Part shown: piece by piece, positions 49,879-57,949 of the stretch
Layout: each line of letters opens with the position of its first letter
How positions within the stretch are numbered: the stretch's first letter is position 1
Origin: Acidovorax delafieldii
GTDB taxonomy: Bacteria; Pseudomonadota; Gammaproteobacteria; Burkholderiales; Burkholderiaceae_C
Direction of reading: 5' to 3'
Length of the DNA stretch: 64,000 bases
Assembly: GCF_007993815.1 (NCBI RefSeq)
Contig: NZ_VJWE01000017.1
Location: forward strand, 186,001 to 250,000
The notes under the pieces: generated by a model
What the model was told of the DNA's origin: nothing
The model's input: only the letters and a program-made list of their open reading frames with translations
The model's database searches: none
Made by a program: the position numbers and the translations under genes

Positions 49879-51159
49879 TCAGCGCAGGTTCACCAGGGTG
49901 GACATCACCTGATCTTGCGTCTTGATGGTCTGTGCGTTCGCCTGGTAGGCGCGCTGGGCAGTCATCATGTTCACCAGCTCGGCCGTGAGGTCCACGTTGG
50001 AGTCTTCCAGGGCGCCCGAGCGCAGCGAGCCAAAGCTGCCATCCGTGGCGGTGCCGACGACGGGCTGGCCCGACTCGAACGTGGCCACCCAGTTGTTGCT
50101 GCCCACCGAGGCCAGGCCCTGCGTATTGCGGAAGCTCGACAGCGCCAGCTGGCCCTCGGCACGCGTCACGCCGTTGGAATAACGGGTCATGATCATCCCG
50201 TTGTTCTCGATGTTGATGCCGGTCAGCTCGCCCGAGGTGTAGCCGTCCTGGCTCAGGTTGGACACCGCAAACTTCTTGCCGAACTGCGTCACCTTGTCCA
50301 GGCTCACGTCCACGGTATAGGTGGGCAGGTTATTGGGGTTGGGCGGCGTGGGGTTGATGGTGAGCGGCAGCGAAAAGCCCGTGGCGGGTGGCGTGGCCAC
50401 CGGGCCGGTGATGGCGCCGTTGTTGTCGAACGTGATCTGGCCGATGGGCGTGGCCACCACGGGCGGCACAGCGGTGGGGTCGTCCAGGGCGTCGTATACG
50501 TCCCAGGTGTTGGCGGTGGCGGTTTTCTGAAAGTACAGGCTCACCGGTTTGGCCACGCCCTGGCTGTCGAACACGTTGATCGACGTGCCATAGGTGGCGC
50601 GCGGCGTGGCCGGGATGGGGGGCGTGGCTGCGGGGTTACCCGCCGCGTCGGTGGCGCGGGCGTCCAGGTTGAAGGCCGCCGTGATCTTGGTGGTCTGCTT
50701 GGCGGGAATTGGCTCGGCGGTCGGGAACACCATGGGGATGGGGTCGGTGCCGGTGCGCAGACCCGTCACCGGGTCTACCGGGTAGCCCATCACCGACGCG
50801 TTGTCGTTGGTGATCATGTTGCCTTCCTTGTCCAGCTTGAAGTTGCCGGAGCGGGTGTAGGCGGCGGTGCCATCGGGCAGCGTGAGGGTGAAGAACCCAT
50901 TGCCATTGATGGCCACGTCCAGGCTGTTGCCGGTGATGGTCAGGTTGCCCTGGGTGAATTGCTGCGCCACGGCGCCCACTTCTACGCCGATGCCTGCATT
51001 GGAGCCCCCTGCAGAGCCGATGGCAGAGGCCACCATCTCGGCAAACTCGGCCCGCGAGGCCTTGAACCCGACGGTGTTGGAGTTGGCAATGTTGTGCCCG
51101 ATGACATCGAGGTTCTTGCTGGCGGCGTTCAAGCCGGACAGGCCTTGCTGAAAACTCAT
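49879..51159 (-). CDS. flgE: flagellar hook protein FlgE
   Basis: 426 residues. N terminus MSFQQGLSGLNAASKNLDVI, signature GHNIANSNTVGFKASRAEF, hook D1 and D2 domains in the middle (FNLDARATDAAGN; DVSLDKVTQFGKKFAVSNLS) and C-terminal NVDLTAELVNMMTAQRAYQA. It is the structural subunit of the hook, the universal joint. Confidence 0.96.
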   Translation of the reverse strand: MSFQQGLSGLNAASKNLDVIGHNIANSNTVGFKASRAEFAEMVASAIGSAGGSNAGIGVEVGAVAQQFTQGNLTITGNSLDVAINGNGFFTLTLPDGTAAYTRSGNFKLDKEGNMITNDNASVMGYPVDPVTGLRTGTDPIPMVFPTAEPIPAKQTTKITAAFNLDARATDAAGNPAATPPIPATPRATYGTSINVFDSQGVAKPVSLYFQKTATANTWDVYDALDDPTAVPPVVATPIGQITFDNNGAITGPVATPPATGFSLPLTINPTPPNPNNLPTYTVDVSLDKVTQFGKKFAVSNLSQDGYTSGELTGINIENNGMIMTRYSNGVTRAEGQLALSSFRNTQGLASVGSNNWVATFESGQPVVGTATDGSFGSLRSGALEDSNVDLTAELVNMMTAQRAYQANAQTIKTQDQVMSTLVNLR

Positions 51160-51197
51160 GGTGTTCTCCTGTTGACGCGATACGAAGCAGGCTGGTG

Positions 51198-51851
51198 TTA
51201 CACCAAGGCCTTGATCTGGCTGTAGTTGATGGTTTTGCCGTTGGACAGGCTCAGCACCAGCTGTCCGTCCTCGGCACCTGCGGCCGTCACCTTGGCAAGG
51301 TTCAGTGCGGTGGAGTCCAGCTTGGTGGAGCCATTGACGGCCGTCACGCGGAACTGCAGCCCATCGGTGGAGCCGGTGTACTGGCTGGCGTCCCAGTCGA
51401 AGGTGTGGCGGCCCGCCGCCTTGGCACCCAGGTCGATGGTGTCCACCACCTGCCCGCCTGCGGTCGTGACCTCGATCTTCACGTTGGTGGCGGCCGAGCC
51501 CAGCTCGAAGCCGCCCTTGCCGGTCTTGTCCGCCACCGCCAGGCTGGAGCCCTCGGTCAGCACATTGCGGCCCACCAGGGCTGTGCCCTGCATGACCTGC
51601 AGCGAGTTGAACTGCGAAGCCATGCTCTGCATGGTCTGGTTCAGTTGCTGGATGCCGGTCACCGTGTTGATCTGCGCGATCTGCGAAGTCATCTGGGCGT
51701 TGTCCAGGGGGTTCATCGGGTCCTGGTTGTTCAGCTGCGCAACCAGCAGTTTCAAAAAGCGGTCTTGCGCGGCAGCCGGGTCGGTGGACGCGTTGGCCTT
51801 GGTGCTGGACGAGTCCGTCACCGTGGGGGCGTTGGTGGCACTGAGAATCAT
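51198..51851 (-). CDS. flgD: flagellar hook assembly scaffold FlgD
   Basis: 217 residues. The conserved N-terminal block RFLKLLVAQLNNQDPMNPLD at about 30-49 and TSQIAQINTVTGIQQLNQTM are the FlgD signature; the rest is the FlgD Ig/tudor-like region. It caps the growing hook and is lost on completion. It lies 38 bases before flgE in the direction of transcription. Confidence 0.95.
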   Translation of the reverse strand: MILSATNAPTVTDSSSTKANASTDPAAAQDRFLKLLVAQLNNQDPMNPLDNAQMTSQIAQINTVTGIQQLNQTMQSMASQFNSLQVMQGTALVGRNVLTEGSSLAVADKTGKGGFELGSAATNVKIEVTTAGGQVVDTIDLGAKAAGRHTFDWDASQYTGSTDGLQFRVTAVNGSTKLDSTALNLAKVTAAGAEDGQLVLSLSNGKTINYSQIKALV

Positions 51852-51882
51852 GGTGGTGTCCTTCTTGGAGCAGGCTCTTGCC

Positions 51883-52287
51883 TTACTGGCCCATCTGCAG
51901 GGTTTTGAGGAGTAGCGACTTGGCCGTGTTCATGACCTCGACGTTGTTCTGGTACGAGCGCGAGGCAGAGATCATGTTGACCATCTCCTCAACCGCGTTG
52001 ACGTTGGAGTGCGTCACATACCCCTGCTCGTCGGCCGACGGGTGGCTGGGGTCGTGCACGCGGCGGCCCGGCACATTGCTTTCGCTGACACCGCTGACCT
52101 TGACGCCCGCAGAGCTGTCGGCCCCCATGGGCGCTGTCTGGAACACCACCTGGCGTGCCTTGTAGGCCTGACCATCGGGGCCTGCCACGGCGTCCACATT
52201 GGCCAGGTTGCTGGCCACCACGTTGAGCCGCTGCGACTGCGCACTGATGGCGCTGCCCGATACGTTGAAAATCGAAAACATGGACAT
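51883..52287 (-). CDS. flgC: flagellar proximal rod protein FlgC
   Basis: 134 residues. N-terminal helix SAISAQSQRLNVVASNLANV and C-terminal SNVNAVEEMVNMISASRSYQ define FlgC. It is a short proximal rod subunit. The motif after LANV reads DAVAGPDGQ instead of the T-x-G-Y of other rod proteins, as usual for FlgC. Confidence 0.95.
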   Translation of the reverse strand: MSMFSIFNVSGSAISAQSQRLNVVASNLANVDAVAGPDGQAYKARQVVFQTAPMGADSSAGVKVSGVSESNVPGRRVHDPSHPSADEQGYVTHSNVNAVEEMVNMISASRSYQNNVEVMNTAKSLLLKTLQMGQ

Positions 52288-52323
52288 GGGGTGGCTCGCT
52301 TTCTGCGCTGCGGGGCTGGCTGG

Positions 52324-52794
52324 TTATTGGCCCTGGATGGCGCTGAGCATGGTTTTGGCGTTGCCGTTGATGAACCGCAGCGTGGCTTCATAGCGCACGG
52401 CGTTGTCCACGAAGTTGGCACGCTCGCGGTCCAGGTCCACCGAGTTGTTGTCCAGGCTCGGTTGGGTTTGCACCGCATAGCCAAGGGCGCCTTGCCGGTC
52501 GATGCTGGTGCTGGAATTCACGGTGGGCAGCGGAATATGGTGCGGATCGGTCGTGCCTGCGGTTCCGTACGAGCCTCCGGTTGCCAGCCGCGTGACCGCT
52601 GCGCCGGCAGTGCCTGTGGCGGAAGAAGTCATGCCTGTGGCCTCGCGCAGCGCGTCGCCGAACTTGAAGTCGCGTGCCACATAGCCAGGGGTGTCGGCGT
52701 TGGCAATGTTGCTGGCGATGGCGCGCTGACGTTCCCCACGCAGCACCAGGGCGTTGCCGTGAAAATTCAGCTGGTTGGTCATCTTGTCAAGCAT
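52324..52794 (-). CDS. flgB: flagellar proximal rod protein FlgB
   Basis: 156 residues from ATG 52794; the longer open frame upstream enters the flgA promoter region and is not used. Signature RQRAIASNIANADTPGYVAR (about 22-41) and C-terminal NNSVDLDRERANFVDNAVRY. It is the most proximal rod protein and the first gene of the minus-strand flgB-to-flgL series, divergent from flgA. Confidence 0.95.
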   Translation of the reverse strand: MLDKMTNQLNFHGNALVLRGERQRAIASNIANADTPGYVARDFKFGDALREATGMTSSATGTAGAAVTRLATGGSYGTAGTTDPHHIPLPTVNSSTSIDRQGALGYAVQTQPSLDNNSVDLDRERANFVDNAVRYEATLRFINGNAKTMLSAIQGQ

Positions 52795-52854
52795 GTGTGC
52801 CTCACACCGTCGGTTGCAAAGTCGCCATCCCCGGGGGGCTTTTGGCGTGGCTCG

Positions 52855-52882
52855 ATTATGGAAACCGCGCCCTTTTTCTAAA
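52855..52882 (-). promoter_or_regulatory. candidate promoter of the flgB operon
   Basis: On the minus strand TTTAGA (52882-52877), a 16-base spacer and CATAAT (52860-52855) lie about 60 bases upstream of the flgB ATG. The weak -35 and good -10 fit an activator-dependent class II flagellar promoter. A box of similar layout, TTTAGA-N16-GACAAT, lies upstream of flhB. Confidence 0.4.
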
Positions 52883-53025
52883 GCGCGAAGAAGTGGCAAA
52901 TGGATGCGCAGTTCCGGGTTTTGCGTCCGGGTCATCTGCCTATAGTTCCAGGGGTGAAATGGCCCCTGCCTTCCGTAGCACCCCGTGCGCGGGCAGCCTG
53001 GCCAGCCGATGCCCAGGAGGCCCCT

Positions 53026-53838
53026 ATGACCGCCCACTTCCTTTTCTCTGACGCCAACACCGACGCCGCGCTGTGCGGCGCCACCCGGCAGTCGCACGTT
53101 GTGCGTGCCGGCGCCTTGGTGCGTACGTTCTGCCTGGTGGGTGCATTGGCTGTGGCTGCGCTGGGCCCCCATGGTGTTGCGCACGCCCAGTCGGCGGCAG
53201 ACCCCGCGGCGGACCTGGGGCCGCTTACCCAGCGCTGGCTGGACGATGCGTTGGCCCGCAATCCGTCCTCCGCGCTGCCACTGCGTATGGAAGTGAGTGT
53301 TGGCTCACTGGATTCGCGCCTGCGGCTGGCGCCCTGTGCGCGCGTTGAACCCTATCTGCCCGTAGGTGCCCGCCTGTGGGGCCGGACCCGTCTGGGGCTG
53401 CGCTGCGTGGAGGGCGCCACCGCATGGAACGTGTTTTTGCCCGTCACCATCAAGGCGTTTGGCCCAGCCTGGGTGTTGACCAACAATGTGGCGCCCGGTG
53501 CCGTGTTGACGGCCAATGACGCCACAGAGGCCGAAGTGGACTGGGCGGCCGATTCCTCTCCCGTCATGGCCAATCCCGAGCTGTGGGTAGGGCAGACCGC
53601 GGCCCGCCAACTGGTGGCGGGGCAGGCGGTGCGCCAGGCCATGGTGCGTGCCCCCTTGCTGTTCAAGGCCGGTGCCCAGGTGAAAGTGGTGGCCCAGGGG
53701 CCAGGCTATGCGGTCAGTTCTGCGGGCCAGGCGTTGACCGCAGGCTCTGCCGGGCAGACTGTGCGCGTGCGCATGGAGAATGGCCGAATCGTAAGTGGAA
53801 CTGTGAATGATTCTGGGACAGTGGATGTCACTCTGTGA
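53026..53838 (+). CDS. flgA: flagellar P-ring assembly chaperone FlgA
   Basis: 270 residues from ATG 53026, with AGGAGG six bases upstream. A signal-like hydrophobic segment is set back from the N terminus (CLVGALAVAALGPHGVAHAQ, about residues 36-55), followed by the SAF/FlgA domain: LRLAPCARVEPYLPVGARLW, LTNNVAPGAVLTANDAT and the C-terminal TVRVRMENGRIVSGTVNDSG. It is a periplasmic chaperone for FlgI. It is divergent from flgB, 231 bases between starts. A promoter-like TTTTGC-N16-TATAGT occurs at 52919-52946. Confidence 0.93.
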   Translation: MTAHFLFSDANTDAALCGATRQSHVVRAGALVRTFCLVGALAVAALGPHGVAHAQSAADPAADLGPLTQRWLDDALARNPSSALPLRMEVSVGSLDSRLRLAPCARVEPYLPVGARLWGRTRLGLRCVEGATAWNVFLPVTIKAFGPAWVLTNNVAPGAVLTANDATEAEVDWAADSSPVMANPELWVGQTAARQLVAGQAVRQAMVRAPLLFKAGAQVKVVAQGPGYAVSSAGQALTAGSAGQTVRVRMENGRIVSGTVNDSGTVDVTL

Positions 53839-53860
53839 TGACGCCCCGGTAATAAATGGC

Positions 53861-53887
53861 TAAAGTCCGGGCCAAATGGGTCGAAAA
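53861..53887 (+). promoter_or_regulatory. sigma-28 (FliA) promoter of flgM
   Basis: TAAAGTCC (53861-53868), an 11-base spacer and GTCGAAAA (53880-53887) fit the sigma-28 consensus TAAAG-type -35 and GCCGATAA -10, with exactly the expected spacing. The flgM ATG is 45 bases downstream. FliA-driven expression of its own anti-sigma factor is the standard feedback loop. Confidence 0.75.
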
Positions 53888-53932
53888 CATTGCTACTGAT
53901 GCCCCACATCCAACGGGGTGGTGGAGAGAGCG

Positions 53933-54253
53933 ATGAAGATAGGTCAAACACCGGAACTGCCGGGCGGGTTGCCGCCGACGGGGCTTGCCAAGCAAGCCAA
54001 GGCCCCAGCCAGCGCTGCTGAAGGAGCCACCAAGGACGCACTGATGGCGTCATCCGCCGGTGTGCCTGTCACTGTGTCCACCGCGGCCCGGGCGCTCAGC
54101 CCTGCCACCCGCAGCACGGCAGATTTTGACGCAGGCAAGGTCAAGGCAGTGCGCGCTGCCATCGAAAAGGGCGAATTCTCGGTCGACGCCGAAGCCATTG
54201 CCGACAAGCTGTTGTCCAACGCCCAGGAGATCCTGTCCCGCTCGCGGGGTTGA
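53933..54253 (+). CDS. flgM: anti-sigma-28 factor FlgM
   Basis: 106 residues from ATG 53933, with GGAGAGAG upstream. The N-terminal half is polar and disordered-looking; the C-terminal part (KVKAVRAAIEKGEFSVDAEA then IADKLLSNAQEILSR) is the FliA-binding helix region. It holds FliA inactive until the hook is finished, then is exported. It follows flgA by 94 bases and precedes flgN. The chaperone, anti-sigma and sigma genes flgN, flgM and fliA lie within 1.6 kb. Confidence 0.92.
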   Translation: MKIGQTPELPGGLPPTGLAKQAKAPASAAEGATKDALMASSAGVPVTVSTAARALSPATRSTADFDAGKVKAVRAAIEKGEFSVDAEAIADKLLSNAQEILSRSRG

Positions 54254-54295
54254 CCGGCGTTTTGCTCCCGGGCGCAATCCATTGCACAATGCGCC

Positions 54296-54667
54296 ATGTC
54301 TCTGGAAGAATCTCTCTCGGCTGTTGAGCAGCTGATCGAACAAGTCTCTGCCGCACTTCTCGCGGCCGACCCCACCTCCCTGGAAAAAAACAGCGCGGCC
54401 TTGCGTGATGCAGCGGCCGATTTCTCGCGTGCGCTGGAGCAGGCGGCCGCGCGGGGGTTGCCCTTGCCAGCGTCGCTGCAAAAGCGCGCGGATGCGATCC
54501 GCAGCATGCTGATCCTGCACCGTGAAAGCCTGGCCCGGCTTGCTGCCAGCACGGACCGCCAAGCCGCCGGCCTGTTGCCCCCCAATGCGGCGGCTACCTA
54601 TGGCGATGGCCTGGGGGCGCGCGGAGCCGCGCCGGGTGTGGCGCGCATCTACCGCTCTGCAGGCTGA
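54296..54667 (+). CDS. flgN: flagellar export chaperone FlgN
   Basis: 123 residues, mostly helical: SLEESLSAVEQLIEQVSAAL and HRESLARLAASTDRQ. No enzymatic motif. Identification rests on size, helical pattern and its position directly after flgM, as in most betaproteobacteria; the protein itself is poorly conserved. FlgN delivers FlgK and FlgL to the export gate. It is convergent with fliA across a long hairpin. Confidence 0.8.
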   Translation: MSLEESLSAVEQLIEQVSAALLAADPTSLEKNSAALRDAAADFSRALEQAAARGLPLPASLQKRADAIRSMLILHRESLARLAASTDRQAAGLLPPNAAATYGDGLGARGAAPGVARIYRSAG

Positions 54668-54688
54668 GCGGCATCCATTGTTCTGAAG

Positions 54689-54729
54689 GGGTTGTGGGCC
54701 CGGTCGCGAAAAGCGGCGGCCCGTAACCC
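54689..54729. terminator. long hairpin between convergent flgN and fliA
   Basis: GGGTTGTGGGCC (54689-54700) can pair fully with GGCCCGTAACCC (54718-54729) if two G-U wobbles are allowed, and an inner GTCGC/GCGGC stem closes a GAAAA loop. It lies midway between the two gene ends and could stop transcription from both sides. There is no clear T-run, so efficiency is uncertain. Confidence 0.5.
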
Positions 54730-54779
54730 GACCCTCCGCAACGACCTGTGCGGCGCCTGTTGTCCGCCGGTGGGGGCGC

Positions 54780-55496
54780 TCAGTGCGCGCGCATCTTGGC
54801 CCGCAGCCGGGCAATGGACTGGCTGTGCAGCTGGCACACGCGCGACTCGGTGACGCCCAGCACGGCGGCAATTTCCTTGAGGTTCATGTCATGTTCGTAG
54901 TACATGCCCATGATGTGCTGCTCGCGCTCCGGCAGGGTTTTGATGGCGTTGACCAGTGACGTCTTGAGCCGTTGATCACGCAGCAGCTCCACCGGGTCAG
55001 CCGCACTGTCGGCAACGTGGCGGTCCAGAAACCCATCCTCGTCATCGTTGCCATGCGTCATGTCTTCGAGGTACACCAGCTGGGTGCCCCGGACCTTGCC
55101 CAGCAGATTCTGGTAGTCCGCCAGGCTCATGCCCATTTCGCTGGCTATTTCGGACTCCAGCGGGCTGCGTCCCAGCTTTTGCTCCAGCCGGTGCACAGCG
55201 TGTTCAATGTCTTTCTGGCTCTTGCGCGAGCTGCGGCTCATCCAGTCGCCCTCGCGCAGCTCGTCGAGCATGGCGCCCCGGATGCGCTGGGTGGCAAAGG
55301 TTTCAAACTGCACGCCCTGCGCCACTTCATAGCGCGACAGGGCTTCGGCCAGCCCCATCATGCCGACCTGTATCAAGTCATCCAGTTCGACATTGGGAGG
55401 CAGCTTGGCGATCATGTGGTGCGCAATCCTCCGGACCAGCGGTACATGCTGGCGGATCATGGCATCGCGATCAAGCTGGCCTTTGGCGGTGTACAT
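54780..55496 (-). CDS. fliA: flagellar RNA polymerase sigma-28 factor FliA
   Basis: 238 residues from ATG 55496 (a GTG at 55514 is an alternative). Region 2: VPLVRRIAHHMIAKLPPNVE, DLIQVGMMGLAEALSRYE and FETFATQRIRGAMLDELRE; region 4: IKTLPEREQHIMGMYYEHDM and LKEIAAVLGVTESRVCQLHS. It directs late flagellar and chemotaxis genes, such as the flgM promoter 0.9 kb away, and is inhibited by FlgM. Confidence 0.96.
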   Translation of the reverse strand: MYTAKGQLDRDAMIRQHVPLVRRIAHHMIAKLPPNVELDDLIQVGMMGLAEALSRYEVAQGVQFETFATQRIRGAMLDELREGDWMSRSSRKSQKDIEHAVHRLEQKLGRSPLESEIASEMGMSLADYQNLLGKVRGTQLVYLEDMTHGNDDEDGFLDRHVADSAADPVELLRDQRLKTSLVNAIKTLPEREQHIMGMYYEHDMNLKEIAAVLGVTESRVCQLHSQSIARLRAKMRAH

Positions 55497-55662
55497 AGAG
55501 AGGGTGTTATGCACTGGTAGGGCGGGTATGCGATCTTGTTCTGGAGCCGCTTGGGGGTGCCATCACCCGATCTTTTTCCGCCGCCCGGGGCCAGCAACTT
55601 GCCAGACCGTGGGGAGCGTTTCGGGTCAACGTGCGTACGTAGAGGTGCATCACAGGCTCTGG

Positions 55663-56460
55663 TCAGTGGCTCCGGACAAAATGCGCAGGCATGCCTGTCA
55701 AGTTGCTGGGTGTCAGCGCAGCCAGCGCTCCGTTCATAGTGCCCGCATTTTCCAGCAGTTGCAAGGCCAGGCGCTGAAGCTCCTGGGGGTTCTGCGTGGC
55801 AATAGTGGTGGTTCGTATCGGGCCGCCCAGATGGCGCTCGGCACATGCCTGCAAGGTCATCAGTTGGGACTGGGCCTTGCGGCGTTCGGCGGCGGTGTTG
55901 CCGTGCAGCAAAGCGGCCACCATGCAGGGCAAGCCAGTGTGCAGCGCAATCTGCTTGAGGCTCTTGTAGCTGGTCATCACGCCCGCTGCGCCACTGCCCA
56001 TGACCACCAGCGGCACCGTAGCCGTGTGGGTGAGCAGGGGCCCCAGGGTGGAGGCTGGTGCGTGAATCACCATGAGGCCGTAAGTCCTGAAGCAGGGCAG
56101 CAAGCTTTCCATGGGCGAGCGTGTGCTGTCGCTGGCCTTGCGGCTCAGATGCTGCAGCCCCTTGGCCGCTGGAATCACGGCGAGGGAGGATGCGGTGGCG
56201 CCCAGGTTCAGGCTGGCGCCGTCATTCCACGTGGCATGTTGCAGCAGGTGCAGCAGCCCGGGGCTGTCGTCGGACTCCTGCGCCGTGCCGTCGAGCACCA
56301 CCACCGGATAGCCCAGCCGCTGCAGGCTGGCGCAGATCTGCCATAGCGTTTCCAGGCCGCTCGCCGTGTTGCCCTGGCTGGCGACTGCCAGCAGCCGCAG
56401 CTCTGCCTGCGGGGTGAGGCTGTGCAGGCTGGCCGCCTGGTGAAAACCCAGATCAAGCAT
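55663..56460 (-). CDS. MinD/FlhG-like flagellar number regulator lacking the P-loop
   Basis: 265 residues, in the place of flhG (fleN) between flhF and fliA, and overlapping the flhF stop by eight bases. The fold outline of a MinD-type ATPase is visible (LRLLAVASQGNTASGLETLW; GYPVVVLDGTAQESD; AVIPAAKGLQHLS), but the deviant Walker A, normally KGGVGKT, reads SQGNTASG and has no lysine. Nucleotide binding is therefore doubtful. It probably partners FlhF in setting flagellar number or position by a modified mechanism, or has become a scaffold. Confidence 0.75.
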   Translation of the reverse strand: MLDLGFHQAASLHSLTPQAELRLLAVASQGNTASGLETLWQICASLQRLGYPVVVLDGTAQESDDSPGLLHLLQHATWNDGASLNLGATASSLAVIPAAKGLQHLSRKASDSTRSPMESLLPCFRTYGLMVIHAPASTLGPLLTHTATVPLVVMGSGAAGVMTSYKSLKQIALHTGLPCMVAALLHGNTAAERRKAQSQLMTLQACAERHLGGPIRTTTIATQNPQELQRLALQLLENAGTMNGALAALTPSNLTGMPAHFVRSH

Positions 56461-57949
56461 CGACCAGCCCCCCCTCCGTCACGGTGTCAGGAGAGTGCGA
56501 GAAGAAGAAGTTCAGGTCCGTGGCCTTGGGGTCGAAAGCCGACTTCGCCGGCGACCGCATGGAGGCGCTGATGAGCTGGTGGGCGTTGGCACGCTCCCAG
56601 TCCTCGGGCACGCGCTGGCCGTTGGTCACGCCGCGCAGCACCATCTGGTGGCGGATCAGTGCGTCGATGGCGGGCCCCAGCTTCACGGCCTCGTCCACCT
56701 TGGACAGGATGGCCTGTTGCGAGCCGTCGGTTTTGAAGGCGGTCAGCACGTCATCCAGCGTGTCGCCATGGCAGCCGGCGTTGAGCACGAGCAGGCGGTT
56801 CACATGGGGCAGGTCCAGCACATCCAGCATGTCGCGCTTGCGGGGGTCCCTGGGGGCCACGCCGGTGGTGTCGATCAACACCATTTTCTTGCCGCTGAGC
56901 AGGCCCAGCAGGTCTTGCAGCGCGGCACGGTCGTGCGCCAGGTGGGCCACGATGCCCAGCATGCGCCCGTAAGTGCGCAGTTGTTCGTGCGCGCCCACAC
57001 GGTAGGTGTCCAGTGTGATCAGCCCCACACTGCCGGGGCCGTGGATGCGGGCGCACATGGCAGCCAGCTTGGCGGTGGTGGTGGTCTTGCCCACACCCGT
57101 AGAGCCCACCATGGCGAAGATGCCGCCCTGTTCATAAAGGGGGGGATCGGTCTGGTCGGTCTTGAGGTTGCGTTCCAGCACCTCCATCAGCCAGCGCACC
57201 GATTCGCCCGCCGACAGGTCTTCGGGCATGCGTTCGAGCACGGCGCGGGCCAGCGATGGGGAGTATCCGGCACGGATCATCTTCAGCATCAGGTTGGACT
57301 GGATCGGGTTCTGGCGCGCCTGCCCCAGCCAGGCCAGCGTGTTGAAGCGGTCTTCGATCAGCTCTTTCATCGCGTGCAGCTCGTTCATCACGCTCTGCTG
57401 GTTGTTCGACTGGATCAGGTGGGCGCTGGGAGCTTCCTGTCGACGGCGCGGTGGCTCGGGCGGGATGTCCATCGGGATGGTGCGCAGCGGGTTGTGGCGC
57501 GCCACCGAGGGCGCGGGCATGCGTTCACGTTCTGGTTCCTGGTCGCGGCTGCGTTCAGACAGTGTCTGGGGTTCCGAGGGACCATTCAGTGCCTCGTGGC
57601 GGCGGCGCAGCATGCGTTCGCGCACATAGTCCTGGAACGACAGCGTGCTCATGGCCAGCTGTTCGGTGTCTTCCTCGACCGGGTTGCGTCCCAGGCCCGA
57701 CGCTGCTGCCAATTGGCTGGCGCGCTGTGGGGTGCTGCGCGCAGTGCTGGGCGCCAGCAGGGGCGGATTGGACGAAGCGGTGGGCGCACCACCGTCCAGA
57801 GCCGACAGCGTGTCCTCGGCCGTGGCCACCACTTCCACGCCGTTGGCCGTGGGGCGGTTGGACAGAATCAGCGTGCCGTCGCCAAAGGCCATGCGCGCCT
57901 TGGCCAGAGCCTCCCGGGAGGTGGGGGCGGTAAAGCGTTTGATGTTCAT
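56453..57949 (-). CDS. flhF: flagellar biosynthesis GTPase FlhF
   Basis: 498 residues. The N-terminal B domain (MNIKRFTAPTSREALAKARM) and a disordered basic stretch to about 190 precede the SRP-type NG domain: P-loop GSTGVGKTTTT with Gly282 and Lys288, LITLDTYRVGAHEQLRTYG, VLIDTTGVAPRD and ILSKVDEAVKLGP. FlhF places the flagellum at the pole. It overlaps flhA by four bases. Confidence 0.95.
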   Translation of the reverse strand: MNIKRFTAPTSREALAKARMAFGDGTLILSNRPTANGVEVVATAEDTLSALDGGAPTASSNPPLLAPSTARSTPQRASQLAAASGLGRNPVEEDTEQLAMSTLSFQDYVRERMLRRRHEALNGPSEPQTLSERSRDQEPERERMPAPSVARHNPLRTIPMDIPPEPPRRRQEAPSAHLIQSNNQQSVMNELHAMKELIEDRFNTLAWLGQARQNPIQSNLMLKMIRAGYSPSLARAVLERMPEDLSAGESVRWLMEVLERNLKTDQTDPPLYEQGGIFAMVGSTGVGKTTTTAKLAAMCARIHGPGSVGLITLDTYRVGAHEQLRTYGRMLGIVAHLAHDRAALQDLLGLLSGKKMVLIDTTGVAPRDPRKRDMLDVLDLPHVNRLLVLNAGCHGDTLDDVLTAFKTDGSQQAILSKVDEAVKLGPAIDALIRHQMVLRGVTNGQRVPEDWERANAHQLISASMRSPAKSAFDPKATDLNFFFSHSPDTVTEGGLVDA

